Assembly: GCF_003628755.1 (NCBI RefSeq) | Contig: NZ_CP029256.1 | Span: 143,585-207,584 of the forward strand | Direction of reading: 5' to 3' | Source of the DNA: Christensenella minuta | Lineage (GTDB): Bacteria > Bacillota > Clostridia > Christensenellales > Christensenellaceae | DNA: 64,000 nt | In this document: positions 18,628-27,839 of the stretch, in pieces | Layout of the letters: each line of letters begins with the position of its first letter | Numbering within the stretch: the stretch's first letter is position 1 | Notes under the pieces: generated by a model | Databases searched by the model: none | What the model was told of the DNA's origin: nothing | What the model saw: the letters and a program-made list of their open reading frames with translations, nothing else | Made by a program: the position numbers and the translations under genes

Positions 18628-18890
18628 ATACGGCAGAAAACAAACAGCCGTGGACCAATATTGTCGTCTACCGTCCCGATGAATATCTCCCGCGGGAAGA
18701 GCTTGAAAAGCTTCGGGAGGATTTGAAACGAACCTGGCATACGCTCGGCTGGCTGCATCTTCGGCTGGCGAACGATCTCGATATAAAAACCGCGTCCCCG
18801 CTTCCGCGGCCGGAGATTGCGAGGCGGCTCGGTGAGGTAAAAAAGCAGATCGAAAAAATGATGGACGTATATCTTGGAGAGGATTTTTAA
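18624..18890 (+). CDS. 88-residue hypothetical protein coupled to the zinc-ribbon gene
   Basis: Starts in the ATGA overlap with the upstream stop. The product is charged and helical (YRPDEYLPREELEKLREDLKRTWHTLGWLHLRLANDLDI..., ending in a KKQIEKMMDVYL helix). No cysteine, signal or TM segment. The last codons overlap the terminator hairpin. Coupling suggests it works with the preceding two proteins. No recognised family. Confidence 0.7.
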   Translation: MNTAENKQPWTNIVVYRPDEYLPREELEKLREDLKRTWHTLGWLHLRLANDLDIKTASPLPRPEIARRLGEVKKQIEKMMDVYLGEDF

Positions 18891-18904
18891 ATCCTCTTTT
18901 TTTT
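18879..18904 (+). terminator. Terminator overlapping the stop codon
   Basis: GAGGATTT-TT-AAATCCTC followed by T8. The left arm encodes the last residues (EDF) of the 88-residue protein. Confidence 0.9.
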
Positions 18905-19056
18905 ACCGCAGTAATGGCGAACGCCACAGGCTTACCCGGAAAAAAGTTTGCGGATAGGATACGGTAAATTTTTTTAATCCGGAAGCCGGTTATAAGCAGG
19001 GCCGGTCCGTGTATAATATAAGTAGGGAAATAGAATGCTCGGGACGGAAGGAAAGA

Positions 19057-19458
19057 ATGGCATATACTCGATCGGGAAGCGGATATATTTCTGTCATAAC
19101 AGCGCTGCTTGTAATCGCGCTGTTATTGTTTGCCGTTCAGCCATTTCTGGACGATCCTGCGGATACGGCCGGAAACCCCGGCCATGCCGCGGAAAACCAG
19201 TCAAACCAGCAATATGGTTTTTTTGAAAGTTCAAATTCCACCGCTGTCCATCTCATATGCGGCCAGCCGGAACTGCAGGATACACATTCACGTTTGGCGC
19301 AGGAGCTTGGGGACCTGCCGTTTTTTTCAGCGTTTGTCCCCGGCTTCGGCAAATACGCCCAGGTCTTTGGCTGTTCGCCAGATTTTGCGCCGGGCAAATA
19401 TTTAAAGGAATCTGTCATCGCATATTCACTGGGAGGAAACGCCCCGCCGGTTTCATAA
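19057..19458 (+). CDS. Single-pass membrane or exported protein of unknown function
   Basis: 133 residues. A basic start (MAYTRSGSG) precedes one TM segment (about 10-29, VITALLVIALLLFAVQPF); the rest (about 30-133) is hydrophilic, probably extracytoplasmic, with two cysteines (CGQPE, FGCSPD). GGAAGGAAAG precedes ATG 19057, which is preferred to an upstream in-frame start. It lies 51 nt before the OadB-like gene on the same strand. OadG-type subunits also have one N-terminal TM, but no gamma-subunit motif is visible, so the link is only positional. Confidence 0.55.
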   Translation: MAYTRSGSGYISVITALLVIALLLFAVQPFLDDPADTAGNPGHAAENQSNQQYGFFESSNSTAVHLICGQPELQDTHSRLAQELGDLPFFSAFVPGFGKYAQVFGCSPDFAPGKYLKESVIAYSLGGNAPPVS

Positions 19459-19509
19459 ACTGACGTTTTGATTATTTCAACGGCTGTTTTATGAAAGTAG
19501 AGGTGACCT

Positions 19510-20661
19510 TTGGATTCTTTGAATCAATTCTTGATAGGGATGGGCCTGTTGGAGCTGTCCTTCGGGCAGGTGGTTATGATTGGCATATCTTTCGTGCTGA
19601 TCTACCTTGCCATTGTAAAAAAGTATGAACCGCTCCTGCTGTTGCCGCTGGCATTTGGTATGTTTATTGCCAATATACCGGTTTCGGGGCTTTCGGTCTA
19701 TGACGAAGGCGGATTGATGTATTACCTGTACCAGGGAATACAGCTCGGAATTTATCCGCCGCTGATTTTCCTTTGCATCGGTGCAATGACGGATTTCAGC
19801 CCGCTGATTTCTTCCCCGAAAAGCGCGCTGATCGGGCTGGGCGGACAGCTGGGGATTTTTGTGGCGCTGGGCGGGGCGCTGCTTTTGAGCGGCTGGCTTG
19901 CTCCGGTTATTCCCGGCTTTGACGGTTTTACATTCCGGCAGGCGGCGTCCATCGGCATGATCGGCAGCTCGGACGGTCCCACATCGATCTATTTATCGGA
20001 GCTTCTCGCCCCGGAGCTGCTGCCTACGATCGCCATAGCCGCCTATTCCTATATGGCGCTTGTCCCGCTGATACAGCCGCCGATTATGCGCGCGCTGACG
20101 ACGCAAAAGGAACGTGTCATCGAAATGCCCGTTCCAAACAAGGTGTCAAAGAAAAAACGGATTCTGTTCCCGATTATTGTGACATTGGCGACCTTGCTGC
20201 TCGTTCCGTCCGCGGGACCGCTTGTCGCAATGCTTATGCTCGGGAACCTGATCCGTGAAAGCGGGGCTGCCAAACGCCTGGTGCGTGCATTACAGAACGA
20301 TTTGCTGAGCATTCTCACGATGCTGATCGGGTTGTCGATAGGCGCAACGGCAACGGCGGACAGGATACTGAATGTCCAGACGATCCTGGTCATCGTTTTA
20401 GGCCTTGTGGCCTTTTGCTTTGGCACGGTCGGCGGGGTATTGATCGCTAAAATAATGAATAAGGCAACCAAGGGAAAAGTAAATCCGCTGATTGGCAACG
20501 CGGGAGTATCGGCGATGCCGATGGCCGCGCGGGTGTCCCAAAAAATGGCGCGGCGGTATAACCCGCACAACCATCTGCTGATGCACGCAATGGGTCCGAT
20601 CGTAGCCAGTACGGTCGGCTCGGCGGTCATCGCGGGGATTTTTATTGCAATGTTTGGATAG
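19510..20661 (+). CDS. Sodium ion-translocating decarboxylase beta subunit (OadB/GcdB/MmdB family)
   Basis: Integral membrane subunit that couples carboxybiotin decarboxylation to Na+ export. The 383 residues show the family signature GSSDGPTSIYLSELLAPELL with the functional Asp of SDGP, then AAYSYMALVPLIQPPIMRALTT, and NPLIGNAGVSAMPMAARVSQK near the C-terminus. About 9-10 TM segments. TTG start with GAGGTG upstream. The alpha (carboxyltransferase), biotin carrier and gamma subunits are not adjacent, so the protein either joins subunits encoded elsewhere or is an orphan. Substrate (oxaloacetate, glutaconyl-CoA or methylmalonyl-CoA) undetermined. Confidence 0.88.
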   Translation: MDSLNQFLIGMGLLELSFGQVVMIGISFVLIYLAIVKKYEPLLLLPLAFGMFIANIPVSGLSVYDEGGLMYYLYQGIQLGIYPPLIFLCIGAMTDFSPLISSPKSALIGLGGQLGIFVALGGALLLSGWLAPVIPGFDGFTFRQAASIGMIGSSDGPTSIYLSELLAPELLPTIAIAAYSYMALVPLIQPPIMRALTTQKERVIEMPVPNKVSKKKRILFPIIVTLATLLLVPSAGPLVAMLMLGNLIRESGAAKRLVRALQNDLLSILTMLIGLSIGATATADRILNVQTILVIVLGLVAFCFGTVGGVLIAKIMNKATKGKVNPLIGNAGVSAMPMAARVSQKMARRYNPHNHLLMHAMGPIVASTVGSAVIAGIFIAMFG

Positions 20662-20867
20662 CTTCGAGCCCATATGATATGCGGATACAAGCAAAAGAGG
20701 ACCGTCCGCCCGGCTTCTTCGGGCAGCGCAGGTGAGAGGGTAATGCTTGAGTGATCCGATATTTTAATGTTGCGCATGCCGGTAAGCGGTTAAAAAAGGT
20801 ATCTGGTTAACTTTATTTCCCGGAAGATATGTTCGTCTGTTTTATGGGGATCGAAAGGATAAATGAT

Positions 20868-23519
20868 ATGAAAAAAAGAAGATTGATTTGCGTATTGCTT
20901 TCAGTGGTTCTCGTATTGGGCGTATTCGGTTTTGCCTCCGCACAGGAAGCGGCGGAAGTGAATGATGCTGCAATGGAAATAGTTGGCGGCGCCCCTGTTG
21001 ACGCTGCCGGGACGCGGGAGCCGGAACCCCCCACAGCTGGGACGGAGAAGGATTCCGGCGGGGAAGAAGCCGAACCGTCTGTGCCTGCGGAACCTTTGGC
21101 ACAGCCTTCCGTGCAGCCTGCGGAACCGGTGCCGGAGGCTCAGATGGAAAATGGCGGTCCGCCTGCGCTTACAGGCGAGGCGGCTCCGGCGGAGGACGGC
21201 CTTCAAATTATGCCTCTCGCGGCAGGGGACGAAGCAGCGCTGCGTGCGGACATCTTAAACGCCGCTCCCGGCGGAGTGGTAGAGATATCGAACAGCCTGC
21301 AGTTGACGAACACGCCCCTTACGATAGATAAAAACCTGACCTTCAGGTCGACGGGAGGCACGGTTCAATTATCCGTTGCGGGAGCCATCCGCCATATCAA
21401 CGCGTCGGCAGGCGTTACCCTGACCTTTGAAGGAGTAGAACTTGTTGGCAACGCGCCTGCGGCAGGCGGTGGAATTGAAGCGGCGGGAGACATCACGCTT
21501 AACGGCGCTTCGGTCAGGGATTGCCAGGCGGCGGCAGGCGGCGGCGTTAATGCGGCCGGTGCGGTTACGCTGAGCAATTCGGTATTAAGTGGAAATAGAG
21601 CCTCGGCAGGCAATGGCGGCGGTGTTAACTCAGGACTCACGGTTTATGTATCAGGCAGCACGGTCAGTCAAAATACAGCGGCGGCAGGCAATGGCGGCGG
21701 GATTTATTCGGCAGGAGCATTTACGCTCAATAGCGGGACGATAGACGGCAATAATGCGGGGCTGAACGGCGGCGGAGTATATTCGCCCGCGCCGAATGCT
21801 TTTATAAGCGGTGGTACGATAAGCGGAAATACAGCGCAGGGGGATGGCGGCGGCTATTACGGGTTAAGCATCTTCGTATTAAATGGTACGGTCAGCGGCA
21901 ACCATGCGGTTGAGAGCGGCGGTGGAATATTTGTGGAGACAGTTACCATAGAAAACGGTACGGTCAGCGGCAATACTGCCGGCGATAATGGCGGCGGAAT
22001 CTATACGGAACAGGATTTTGAAATCAACGGCGGCTCAGTCAAAAACAATGCGGCTGCGGACGGCGGCGGGGTCTATGTGTTGGGCGAGGCCCTGCTGAAT
22101 GGCGGGACGGTTTCAGAAAATAACGCGGCTGCGGATGGCGGCGGAATCTATGCAAGAGGGAAAACGCAATATGCGGGCGTGGAAATCAACGGAAATACGG
22201 CGGCAAACAATGGCGGCGGACTTTACGCATATAGCAGCGTCTCCGTATCAAATGGCAGCCTGACGGGAAACACCGCAGCAACCGGCAACGGCGGCGGGAT
22301 CTATTGCGGTGGCAATTTTATGATCCAGAGCGGAACGGTCAGCGGTAATGAAGCCGGCGCTAACGGAGGCGGGGTCTACGCGGTCGCTCCGAACGCATTT
22401 CTGCGGGGCGGAACGGTTGCCGGCAACACGGCACGGCAGGATGGCGGCGGTTTCTACGGCTCTGTCGCCTATGTGATGGGAAGCTCGGTCACCGGGAATC
22501 ACGCGGCTGCGGACGGCGGCGGGCTGTTTGTGGTGGACGTCACCGTAGAAAGCGGCCTGATTGATGGAAATGCTGCAGATGGCTACGGTGGCGGAATCTA
22601 CGCGGAAAATGGGATAGAGATCAACAATGGAACGGTCAGCGGAAACACCGCGGCGAACGGCGGCGGGATCAGCACAATAGGAGATGTTGATTTCAATAGG
22701 GGCTTTATCACCGGCAACACGGCCCATGAAGACGGCGGCGGAATCTATGGGACCCTTGCCAGCATTACCGCCGGTTCCGGCGCGGTGTTTGCGGATAACA
22801 GCGCGGCGCGCGGCTACCTGATTAAAGAAGCGGACAAAGCGCTGTATGCGGCGAAGATTTTTACGGCGCATATCACGCAGCCCTTTACTTACGCATACAA
22901 TAATTTTGACATCAATTATGTGGGGATCGAAATCGAATATGTCGTGACCTTCGATCCGCAGGGCGGCAGCGCGGTACGGCCTGCCCTGGTAACCGCGGGT
23001 TCGGCGGTAGAAAAACCGGCGGATCCGGTTCGCGCTGGCTACGTGTTCACCGGCTGGTTCAAGGACGCAGCGGCGACGCAGCCGTGGGATTTTGCAACGG
23101 CGGTAAACAGCAACATAACGCTGTACGCGGGATGGCGGGAAGGCCCCGCCCCGGCCGTAGTCTATACGGTGACGTTTGACTCGCGCGGCGGCAGCGCGGT
23201 CGCGGCGGCCATAGACATTCCCGCCGGAAGCACCATCAGCGCCCCGGCCGATCCGACACGCGGCGGGTATACGTTCACCGGCTGGTTTACGGATGAGGCG
23301 GCAACGCGGAAATGGTCTTTTGAGTCGGATACGGTCAATGGGAATATAACGCTCTATGCCGGCTGGAAAACGGCTGCGGGCACGGCAGCGGATACGGATG
23401 CGCCAAAAACAGGGGATACCTCCGGCCTTTGGCTCTATACGTGGATCGCCGTTGCGGGGGCGTCGCTGTTCATAGTCGCACTGGTCAAAATAAAACGGCG
23501 GCGGAAAAAAGAGTATTGA
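20868..23519 (+). CDS. Sortase-anchored beta-helix surface protein with InlB-type repeats
   Basis: 883-residue cell-wall adhesin candidate. Signal peptide about 1-25 (ends FASA) is followed by an acidic Pro/Glu linker (about 26-115) and a right-handed parallel beta-helix of about 20 short repeats built on GxVSGNxAxxxGGGIY (about 120-680). Two Flg_new/InlB B-repeats follow (about 692-755 and 764-834, both ending NITLYAGW). The sorting signal is APKTGD at 845-850, then a TM segment and the basic tail KIKRRRKKEY. Start 20868 has GAAAGGA upstream and a proper signal peptide. A 199-residue superrepeat is visible inside the helix. A sortase gene is not in the window. Confidence 0.85.
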   Translation: MKKRRLICVLLSVVLVLGVFGFASAQEAAEVNDAAMEIVGGAPVDAAGTREPEPPTAGTEKDSGGEEAEPSVPAEPLAQPSVQPAEPVPEAQMENGGPPALTGEAAPAEDGLQIMPLAAGDEAALRADILNAAPGGVVEISNSLQLTNTPLTIDKNLTFRSTGGTVQLSVAGAIRHINASAGVTLTFEGVELVGNAPAAGGGIEAAGDITLNGASVRDCQAAAGGGVNAAGAVTLSNSVLSGNRASAGNGGGVNSGLTVYVSGSTVSQNTAAAGNGGGIYSAGAFTLNSGTIDGNNAGLNGGGVYSPAPNAFISGGTISGNTAQGDGGGYYGLSIFVLNGTVSGNHAVESGGGIFVETVTIENGTVSGNTAGDNGGGIYTEQDFEINGGSVKNNAAADGGGVYVLGEALLNGGTVSENNAAADGGGIYARGKTQYAGVEINGNTAANNGGGLYAYSSVSVSNGSLTGNTAATGNGGGIYCGGNFMIQSGTVSGNEAGANGGGVYAVAPNAFLRGGTVAGNTARQDGGGFYGSVAYVMGSSVTGNHAAADGGGLFVVDVTVESGLIDGNAADGYGGGIYAENGIEINNGTVSGNTAANGGGISTIGDVDFNRGFITGNTAHEDGGGIYGTLASITAGSGAVFADNSAARGYLIKEADKALYAAKIFTAHITQPFTYAYNNFDINYVGIEIEYVVTFDPQGGSAVRPALVTAGSAVEKPADPVRAGYVFTGWFKDAAATQPWDFATAVNSNITLYAGWREGPAPAVVYTVTFDSRGGSAVAAAIDIPAGSTISAPADPTRGGYTFTGWFTDEAATRKWSFESDTVNGNITLYAGWKTAAGTAADTDAPKTGDTSGLWLYTWIAVAGASLFIVALVKIKRRRKKEY

Positions 23520-23542
23520 TCCGCGGTCCAAAATATGCGGGG

Positions 23543-23574
23543 ACCGGAGCTGCATCGGCAGCTCCGGTTTTTTT
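23543..23574 (+). terminator. Terminator of the surface-protein gene
   Basis: 11-bp perfect stem ACCGGAGCTGC / GCAGCTCCGGT with a 4-nt loop and a T7 tail. Confidence 0.93.
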
Positions 23575-23757
23575 AGCTTAGGACATTTCGTTTTTACCAA
23601 GAAAACGGATACCGGGCCTTGCCAAAACGGGGCATGGGGAATAGCGCTATAAAGCGATTTTTGGAGAAAATTTCCTGCATTGATGCAAATATGATACAAT
23701 GTAAAGCGATAATGGATGTATCTTAAGAAATCCATTGATTTGGGGAAACAACGGGTT

Positions 23758-24411
23758 ATGATAAACATATTGATTGTAGAAGATGAACGTCCGATCTCCA
23801 ACCTGATTCGCGTGAATCTGGCGGAGGGCGGATATTCCTGCGACGTAGCGGATGACGGGATGCAGGCGGCGGACATGATCGAGCAAAACCGGTACGATTT
23901 GATTTTGCTGGATATCATGCTGCCCAAGGTAAACGGGTATGAGCTGATGGAATATATCGCCCCTACCGGCACTCCCGTCATTTTTATTACCGCCAAAAAC
24001 GACGTGGCGGACCGTGTGAAGGGCCTCCACCTCGGGGCGGACGATTACATCATCAAGCCCTTCGAGATCGTCGAACTGCTGGCGCGCGTAGAGGCCGTTC
24101 TGCGCCGTTACAACAAAGGCGAAAGCAGGATCGCCGTGGGAGACGTGGAAATCGATACGCAGTCGCGGTGCGTCAAAAAGAACGGGCGGCAGATCGATCT
24201 TACGATGAAGGAATACGAGCTCCTGCTTCTCTTCATCCGTAATAAGAATATTGCCCTCTTCCGCGAGACCATCTTCGAGCGCGTGTGGCAGAGCGATTAC
24301 CTCGGGGATACGCGCACGGTAGACCTGCACGTCCAGCGGCTGCGCAAAAAACTTGGCTGGGAAAAAATGATTGTTGCCGTCTATAAGGTAGGATACAGGT
24401 TGGAATACTAG
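23758..24411 (+). CDS. OmpR/PhoB-family response regulator
   Basis: 217 residues. The receiver domain (1-115) has acidic residues in VEDE, the phospho-acceptor D52 in LLDIMLP, T/K in FITAKND and KPFEIVELLAR. The winged-helix DNA-binding domain (about 125-217) has LTMKEYELLLLFIRNKN and RTVDLHVQRLRKKLG. The ATG at 23758 is the family start; an upstream open extension lacks a ribosome site. It lies 1 nt before the sensor kinase gene and is surely cotranscribed. The following envelope genes suggest, but do not prove, a cell-wall regulon. Confidence 0.94.
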   Translation: MINILIVEDERPISNLIRVNLAEGGYSCDVADDGMQAADMIEQNRYDLILLDIMLPKVNGYELMEYIAPTGTPVIFITAKNDVADRVKGLHLGADDYIIKPFEIVELLARVEAVLRRYNKGESRIAVGDVEIDTQSRCVKKNGRQIDLTMKEYELLLLFIRNKNIALFRETIFERVWQSDYLGDTRTVDLHVQRLRKKLGWEKMIVAVYKVGYRLEY

Positions 24412-24412
24412 G

Positions 24413-25822
24413 ATGAAATTTGCCTGGAAGGTGTTTTTGTCAACGGTGATCGTGATCGCCATCGTATTTGCGGTGGGCGGCTATGTTTTGGTTACGTCCT
24501 TTTTCACCTCCGCGCTTTCGCGCGAGACAGACCGGGCCCTTGAAGAAAACCAGCTAATGAAGCTCGCCTACGAAAGCGCGGCGACCACCTATCTGAACCA
24601 GGGCGCCAAGCTCACGGACGAAGCCGTCGTCAACAGTGTTTCATCCCTTGAAAACGGCGGGCGGCGGGGTATCATCGTTTCGGATGAAAATTATAAGAAG
24701 ATATTTTCCAGCACGGGAGAAGCGGCGGACGAACAACTCATGCGCGAAATGGACGGCGGACGCGTATACCGCATCGGCGGGAGCGGCGGCCGTTACGATA
24801 TCACCGTTTGCTGCTCGACCAGCGTGGGCGGCCGCACCGTCTATCTCGAGACCTCGCGGGATATCACCTCCATCTTCCAGGAACGGGAAGCCCAATTTGA
24901 TACCTATACGGAATGGAGCATCGTATTGTTGCTTTTAAGTGCGCTGGTGATGCTCGTTGTTTCAATGTTTTTGACCCGCCCGCTTACCAGGCTGTCCGCG
25001 ACCACGCGGCGTATCGCTGAGGGGGACTACAATGTGCGCATGCGGGTGAAGGGCGAGGATGAGATTGCCGAATTCACGCAGGACTTCAACGCCATGACAG
25101 ACGCGGTGCAGGATAAAATGTACGCGCTCGAAAATACGGCGCGCCAGCGCGAGGATTTCGTTGCGAGCTTCGCGCACGAACTGAAAACGCCGCTCACGTC
25201 TATCATCGGCTATGCGGATATGCTGCGTTCCAAGCATATGAAGCCGGAGGAAATGTTCCTTTCGGCCAATTATATTTTCACGGAGGGAAAACGCCTCGAG
25301 GCGCTGTCCCTCAAACTCCTCGAATTGATGGTGCTCGAGCGGCAGGAATTTGAGAAACGGCGCATCAACCCGCGCGTACTGATCGAGGAGATCGAAGGCC
25401 TGATGCTTCCCATTATGGAAAACGCGGGGCTTGTCTTAAAAACGGCGGCGCAGAACGCGGTCGTGATGGTCGAGCCGGACCTTTTCAAAACCCTGCTTGT
25501 GAACCTGATTGATAATGCGCGCAAGGCGTCAGAACCGGGCAGCCTCATCGAGCTGTACGGGCAGATCGACGGCCGTGATTATGTCTTTTGCGTGCGCGAC
25601 CATGGCCGGGGCATCCCGGAGGAAGAAATCAAGAAGATCACGGAAGCGTTTTATATGGTGGACAAAAGCCGCGCCCGTGCGCAGAACGGCGCCGGACTTG
25701 GCCTCGCGCTTTCCGATAAGATCGCGCATATGCACGGTTCGCGTCTTGAGTTTAAGAGCATCGTAGGCTCGGGTACGCTCGTATGCATCAGGATCAGAAG
25801 GGCAAGGAGGGCGCGTCCATGA
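24413..25822 (+). CDS. Sensor histidine kinase
   Basis: 469 residues. TM1 (about 6-29), an extracellular sensor region (about 30-165), TM2 (about 167-187), a HAMP linker (RPLTRLSATTRRIAEGDYNVRM), HisKA with H255 in SFAHELKTPLTSI, and HATPase with N-box LLVNLIDNARKAS, G1 DHGRGIPEE and G2 GAGLGLAL. It is complete. Translation is tied to the response regulator upstream and to the downstream membrane gene (ATGA overlap). The signal sensed is unknown. Confidence 0.94.
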   Translation: MKFAWKVFLSTVIVIAIVFAVGGYVLVTSFFTSALSRETDRALEENQLMKLAYESAATTYLNQGAKLTDEAVVNSVSSLENGGRRGIIVSDENYKKIFSSTGEAADEQLMREMDGGRVYRIGGSGGRYDITVCCSTSVGGRTVYLETSRDITSIFQEREAQFDTYTEWSIVLLLLSALVMLVVSMFLTRPLTRLSATTRRIAEGDYNVRMRVKGEDEIAEFTQDFNAMTDAVQDKMYALENTARQREDFVASFAHELKTPLTSIIGYADMLRSKHMKPEEMFLSANYIFTEGKRLEALSLKLLELMVLERQEFEKRRINPRVLIEEIEGLMLPIMENAGLVLKTAAQNAVVMVEPDLFKTLLVNLIDNARKASEPGSLIELYGQIDGRDYVFCVRDHGRGIPEEEIKKITEAFYMVDKSRARAQNGAGLGLALSDKIAHMHGSRLEFKSIVGSGTLVCIRIRRARRARP

Positions 25823-26718
25823 AGCGGATCGTAAAATATGTGTGCGCAATCGCCGTGACCGCGTTCGTGGTCGTCATGAGCGCGTGGCTGCCGCCCTATC
25901 TCGCGCGGGAAACAGATTCCTCCTTCCTGAATGTTGTTCAAAAGGACGAGTCAGTCTCCGAGTCCTATCAATATAAGGCGACCAAATACCAGAAAACCAA
26001 GGTTCTCTACGAGCTGGTGGGCGCGGATTTTACCGGCAATATGCTGAATATTGAAAGGAACTACTATGAGACAGGGGTTGAACAGCCGTCCGCGGAAACA
26101 GACCCCTTCGATATGAGCCGTTTCGATAATGGAATATCTTCCTACAATTATCCGGATATTTCAGGAGGATTCATCGAAGAACCGGCCGGGGACAGTGTGA
26201 TGACCAAGGCGCAGGCGGAGCTCGCCATCGTGCGTGAAGCGCGCCTTTTGCAGGAAACGGGGGCGATACCAAAATTTGACCTCGGCAAGGAAGGCACCTA
26301 CGACGCGGTCGACAGCATCGCCTTTTTGTGGGCGGTCGACCCTACGGTCTCCAACCTCAAGTTCTATTATTGGAAGGGGATCATATCCAACCCGAAAACG
26401 GGCCAAAGGTATAGCCTTATCATCGACGACGACCTTGGAAAGGCGTATTATATGGCAATTTCCGCCAAAGATGACGAGCTCGGCGCGTGGTGGGACGATC
26501 TTGATAAGGTTCTCGCGGCGGCGGAGGCATTTGCGGAATACCACGAGTTCAAAGTGGATTACCGGAAGGATTTTTTCACCCTGACAACGGACGGCCCTGA
26601 TTATAAAAGCTATATCGACAGCCTGTTCGCCATGACGGACCAGGATTTCGACATTCTGACAGAAATTGAAGATGTCAGCATATTCCGGATGATCCTCAAA
26701 CCGTCGGATATTTTATAA
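25819..26718 (+). CDS. Membrane-anchored protein of unknown function coupled to the two-component system
   Basis: 299 residues starting in a 4-nt overlap with the kinase stop, with AAGGAGGG 7 nt before the ATG. An N-terminal signal-anchor (about 5-25) precedes an extracytoplasmic region without cysteines. The region has a two-part build (about 30-110 and 115-290) with FLWAVDPTVSNLKFYYWKGI and YSLIIDDDLGKAYYMAIS stretches. No catalytic motif is recognised. Position as third gene of a kinase operon recalls YycH/YycI-type accessory regulators, but no sequence match to them is claimed. Probably a modulator or readout of the kinase. Confidence 0.65.
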   Translation: MKRIVKYVCAIAVTAFVVVMSAWLPPYLARETDSSFLNVVQKDESVSESYQYKATKYQKTKVLYELVGADFTGNMLNIERNYYETGVEQPSAETDPFDMSRFDNGISSYNYPDISGGFIEEPAGDSVMTKAQAELAIVREARLLQETGAIPKFDLGKEGTYDAVDSIAFLWAVDPTVSNLKFYYWKGIISNPKTGQRYSLIIDDDLGKAYYMAISAKDDELGAWWDDLDKVLAAAEAFAEYHEFKVDYRKDFFTLTTDGPDYKSYIDSLFAMTDQDFDILTEIEDVSIFRMILKPSDIL

Positions 26719-26841
26719 AATTTTTTACGATGTTACAAAAATGATGCAAGATAGATGAAAAAAATATGCCCCGGCCCTGTACGTTATAAGTACAGGGTTT
26801 TTGTTTGGACAAAGAGAATCGGCATCAGGGGGAAAGAGATC

Positions 26842-27654
26842 ATGCGTAACTTATCACAGCATACCGGAACGGGACGGCGGCACAGGCGGGCGACAGGAAG
26901 GTTTTTCCTGTTCCTCGCCGTCACATTGCTTATCATTGCGGGAATATTCCTGCTCTACCGGGCCTTCCCGTTTGAGATATCCCGTGCGGCCGGCGAAGAA
27001 ATGGCGCCCGCAGCGGGAGAGACACAGACCCTCAAACAGATCATCCCGGCAGGCAGCGGCGCCACGGTCATCGTGGACCCCGGACACGGGGATACGGATG
27101 TCGGAACTAAAGGTGTTTCCACCGGAAGACTCGAAAAAGAGGTCAACCTCGAAATTGCCTTAAAACTGAGAAACGTACTGGAAGGGAAAGGCTATACCGT
27201 TATCATGACGCGCGAATCGGATGAACCGATCGCCGCGGCGGACGAGCCGGACGCCAAAGTACGCAAAGCGGCGGATATGGCAAAACGCGAGGAGATCATA
27301 CGCACCGCGAATGCCGATGTCTTCGTCAGCGTCCACCAGAATTTCTTTGAACAGGGCGCCGGGGCCGCCGGCCCCCAGGTTTTTTACCGCGACAGGGAAG
27401 CGCCGGGCTACGAGCTTGCGCAATATGTCCAAAGGGCGCTCAACGAACAGCTCGGCATCGCAAATCCGCGCGATGTCAATTCGGGAGATTACCAGCTCCT
27501 GCGGCCGGGAAACCAGGCCAGTATCATTGTGGAATGCGGTTTTTTCTCCAATCCGGAGGAGGAACAGAAGCTGCAAAAAGACGATTACCAGCAGGCCGTC
27601 GCGCAGGCGGTGGGGTCGGGGATCGAAACATATCTTTTTGAAAAAAATTCGTAA
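26842..27654 (+). CDS. N-acetylmuramoyl-L-alanine amidase (Amidase_3), membrane-anchored
   Basis: Zinc amidase that cuts the glycan-peptide bond of peptidoglycan. 270 residues: basic cytoplasmic tip (HTGTGRRHRRATGR), TM about 20-43, catalytic domain about 72-265. Zinc ligands are H82 in DPGHG, the Glu of RLEKEVN and the His of VSVHQNFF. The catalytic Glu is in VECGFFSN. No SPOR or SH3 binding domain. Start 26842 is chosen because AGGGGGAAAGAG lies just upstream. It stands 123 nt after the two-component operon, perhaps in its regulon. Confidence 0.92.
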   Translation: MRNLSQHTGTGRRHRRATGRFFLFLAVTLLIIAGIFLLYRAFPFEISRAAGEEMAPAAGETQTLKQIIPAGSGATVIVDPGHGDTDVGTKGVSTGRLEKEVNLEIALKLRNVLEGKGYTVIMTRESDEPIAAADEPDAKVRKAADMAKREEIIRTANADVFVSVHQNFFEQGAGAAGPQVFYRDREAPGYELAQYVQRALNEQLGIANPRDVNSGDYQLLRPGNQASIIVECGFFSNPEEEQKLQKDDYQQAVAQAVGSGIETYLFEKNS

Positions 27655-27839
27655 AGGGGGGTGGGATTTAGAGACTGCTATATAACGTAACGGGCAATAA
27701 AATTTTTTCTGTCGGGAGAGGGAGGGCTTCAGCCTTCCCTTTCCTCTATGGCTGCGGTATAAAAATGATGAAGAATAGAAGCGGGAACGATACGTTCTCC
27801 GGATACTATGGAAAAAACAGGACGGGAGGAGGCGGCGAA

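Noticed and set aside
20662..20867. Riboswitch upstream of the adhesin gene
   Set aside because: The 206-nt leader has a short CCCGGCTTCTTCGGG-type hairpin, but I could not match it to a c-di-GMP, cobalamin or other known class.
21460..22760. Regularly spaced GGCGGCGG-type DNA repeats, CRISPR-like at a glance
   Set aside because: They are coding repeats in frame (GGGIY units) of the adhesin, with no conserved direct repeat of 24-37 nt separated by unique spacers, and no cas genes nearby.
22248..23996. Long 582-residue open frame on the minus strand
   Set aside because: It runs antisense through the repeat-rich adhesin gene. Lack of stops comes from the GC-rich repeats; the product is Arg/His/Ile-rich without domains, and there is no ribosome site.
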